Positions 62,006 through 64,000 of a DNA stretch of 64,000 nt are shown one piece after another. Under the pieces are notes generated by a model. It saw only the letters and a list, made by a program, of their open reading frames with translations. It searched no databases and was not told the DNA's origin. A program made the position numbers and the translations under genes. Every line of letters starts with the position of its first letter. Position 1 is the stretch's first letter. The DNA is from Prostheceraeus crozeri (Eukaryota > Platyhelminthes > Polycladida > Euryleptidae), in NCBI GenBank assembly GCA_907163375.1, contig CAJQUW010000952.1, positions 72,001 to 136,000 of the forward strand, given 5' to 3'.

Positions 62006-63035
62006 ATATGTCTTTATTCAAAATAATAGAAATCACAAGTCACAGAAAAAACTTACATATGCAGATACAAAATAAGGAATTGCAAACAGAAAAATTCACC
62101 GTTGGTCATTCATAATTCTTGCAGTTGACAGAATAAAAGATGACTGTCTTAATAAAGTTCTCGAAAGAGGCATTTCGTACTGCTGTGTGCGATCGAACTG
62201 TCTAGGGACAAGGTGCTGCAAGAGGTTGCCGTCTTTTGAAATGTCAAGGAATAACTTGATTGCAGTGTTGATTCGACGAATGGCTAGAGGCACAAATGAG
62301 TTACACGTGCATTCACATCCACAAATGATTCGATGAGAACGACGTTGGATCTTTTCAATTCTCTCGGAGTTTTTGTTGTTTAGACCGATCAAAAGCGCGG
62401 AATTACTTTCTAGAATGCTGAGAACAGTTGCGTTATACAAAATGATCAAATCCTTCTTTGGAAGGTATCTTTTTAAACGTTTCAAAACGTACAGTCTTTG
62501 TGTAGCTCGAGTACAGATTTCTTTCACGTAAAGGTCCCAAGTCATCCCAAAACTGTAAAGTACACCAAGAATTCTCAGTTGTTGTTGGAGATCTACATCA
62601 TTTGGCGAGCTTACCCCAGATATCGACGCAAACATTGATTTTGTCTTATTTTGGTTAAATTTCAGCCCATTCTGAGAACACCAAAAACTAACATATTCTT
62701 ACTCATCACTAATTAGAGTCGACAAGTCGTAATCTGCATCTTTTGCAACTGGAATGGCAATAACGATGTCGTCAACGTACAATGAAATCATAGCATTTGC
62801 ATTTGAGGGGCGCATGGAATTCATGTGGGAAAAGAGAAAGGGAGAAAGCTTTCCACCTTGAGGCACTCCAGAGGTCACAGATATAAATGAGCTGTAGCAT
62901 TCCTGGGAAATCTTGGTATGCTGATGTCGGCCTTGTAAGTACTTACAAATCCATAACTTAAATTTATAAGGTAAACTTTCGTTATTAAGTGTAGCACAAA
63001 GATTTGAATGGTTTAACCATTCGTGATATACTGTT
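62004..63035 (-). pseudogene. LINE-B reverse transcriptase, 5'-truncated, one in-frame stop
   Basis: Minus-strand reading from about 63030: YKFKLWICKYLQGR, then SGVPQGGKLSPFLF (62872-62852 and on), catalytic YVDD at 62779-62768, a TAA at 62701-62699, then CSQNGLKFNQNKTKSM, ILGVLYSFGMTWDLYV, LYNATVLSILE and IEKIQRRSHRIICG, ending at 62096. Motif order and spacing fit a CR1/jockey-like LINE. Except for the single stop, the frame is open for about 310 codons, so it is fairly young. The upstream half is cut off by the repeat at 63.1 kb. Confidence 0.87.
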
Positions 63036-63189
63036 AAAAGGCCCGCCCTTACCCGTGAGTGGTGATTATTTGTCCATTTTTAATTAGTTTTGCAAATTAT
63101 TCATGTGTTTATATACTAGCGATTTGGAACCGCCCTGTTGAAAGGCCCGCCCCGACCCATGATTGTCGATTGTCGTGAGAATTAAAACC

Positions 63190-63512
63190 ACAAAGTAAGT
63201 ATATAATAAGTAGTGTCGACTCAAAAAAATGTCAACAGGTTGTGAAAATTTTTATATCAAAAGATTCAGTTTTTTGTGGAGATTGAGTTCCTGCAGTATA
63301 AAAGAATATTTGATCAATTTTTAAGAAGATAAAGTTTTGCAAATTATTCCTGTGCTTGCATACTAGCGACGTGAAACCACTGTAAAATAATATGAAACGT
63401 ATTCCATTTCAAAGGGAATTAACATCTATTAACAAGCGCCTTAATTAAGCGGAACTTAGGTTGGTTATCAAGGAAATTTCATGAACCTTATTGTAATGCA
63501 AGTCTTCATACA
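63190..63512. repeat. 0.8-kb terminal-inverted-repeat element, copy 4, cut by copy 5
   Basis: It starts near AAGTAAGTATATAATAAG and runs to AGTCTTCATA, where copy 5 begins with its own end. Confidence 0.75.
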
Positions 63513-64000
63513 CATAGAGTAGGGATATATAGGTAGTGTCGACTCAAAAAAGTATCTGTATACAGTGAAAATTTTCATGTGAAAATATTCAGTTTTTTGC
63601 GGAGTTTGCGTTCCAGTGGTTCAAAAAATTATTTGAGCACTTTTGAGAAAAGTCAAATTTTTGCCAGTTTACATACTACCGAGATGAATCCCCGTTGTAA
63701 GTAGTATTAAGCAAGTTGGATATCAAAAGAAATGAATATTTGCTAATAAGCATGCTAACTAAGCGGAAATTAAGCTGATTATCAAGGGAATTTCGCGATC
63801 CGTATTATGATGGAAGTTTTCATGAAAAAGTCGCGATATTATTCGTGCTTTCATGGCTGAAATTTCATGTTTTTAAATCAATTTTCACCTATATGATTTT
63901 ATGATTCGATCACTAAATTCATATTTCATTTCTTGAATCTGAATAGTGATGTGGACCCATTCACATCTTTCAAAGTTAAATGAAATCACTGTCTTTGATT
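63513..64000. repeat. 0.8-kb terminal-inverted-repeat element, copy 5, cut by the window edge
   Basis: It starts CATAGAGTAGGGATATATAG, identical to the end of copy 2, and stays very similar to 18161-18640. Being nested in copy 4, it is younger. Confidence 0.82.

Overview
The window is an AT-rich animal (invertebrate metazoan) nuclear sequence. This rests on spliced genes with GT/AG introns, a multi-exon fasciclin (FAS1) gene, tRNA-like SINEs, non-LTR retrotransposons, a piggyBac element and a Polinton/Maverick. I cannot name the phylum. No bacterial operons, Shine-Dalgarno sites or CRISPR arrays are present.

The host gene runs on the minus strand across almost the whole window. Ten FAS1 exons can be placed at about 61.8, 59.7, 53.6, 19.1, 17.3, 17.1, 14.9, 9.3, 6.2 and 6.0 kb, and their splice phases agree at every junction except one. 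The first three exons form one FAS1 domain. The rest form the later part of a second, a complete third and a partial fourth. The exon for the first half of domain 2 is missing between 53.6 and 19.2 kb, where a roughly 34-kb intron has collected large mobile elements. The 5' end lies beyond 64 kb; the 3' end stops in the middle of a domain.

Main mobile elements. (1) 21088-45114 is a 24.0-kb Polinton/Maverick-type element with AGT...ACT ends and a 6-bp CACGTC target duplication that splits a SINE. Its inverted arms are huge (about 6.2 kb left, 9.8 kb right) and hold satellites, inward-facing promoters and repeated, probably structured RNA modules. The unique centre of about 8 kb carries an intact small spliced gene, a broken protein-primed-type DNA polymerase B, and zinc-finger and zinc-ribbon remnants. 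No integrase, ATPase or capsid gene was recognised. (2) 46564-51669 is an endonuclease-bearing (RLE) non-LTR element flanked by copies of about 130 bp of its target. A 1.94-kb, very GC-rich sequence with a 4-bp GAGG duplication is inserted inside its reverse transcriptase. (3) 6849-8745 is a piggyBac element sitting at TTAA inside a LINE relic whose reading frame is restored across the insertion. (4) Several LINE 3' fragments (17.8, 52.0 and 62.3 kb), a five-copy family of about 0.8-kb terminal-inverted-repeat elements, and many fold-back palindromes are also present.

Sequence quality is uneven. The right arm from 35.3 to 41.35 kb, the polymerase region, and parts of 46.6-51.1 kb carry dense small indels that look like unpolished long reads. 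Some broken frames may therefore be technical. The left arm and the host exons are clean.
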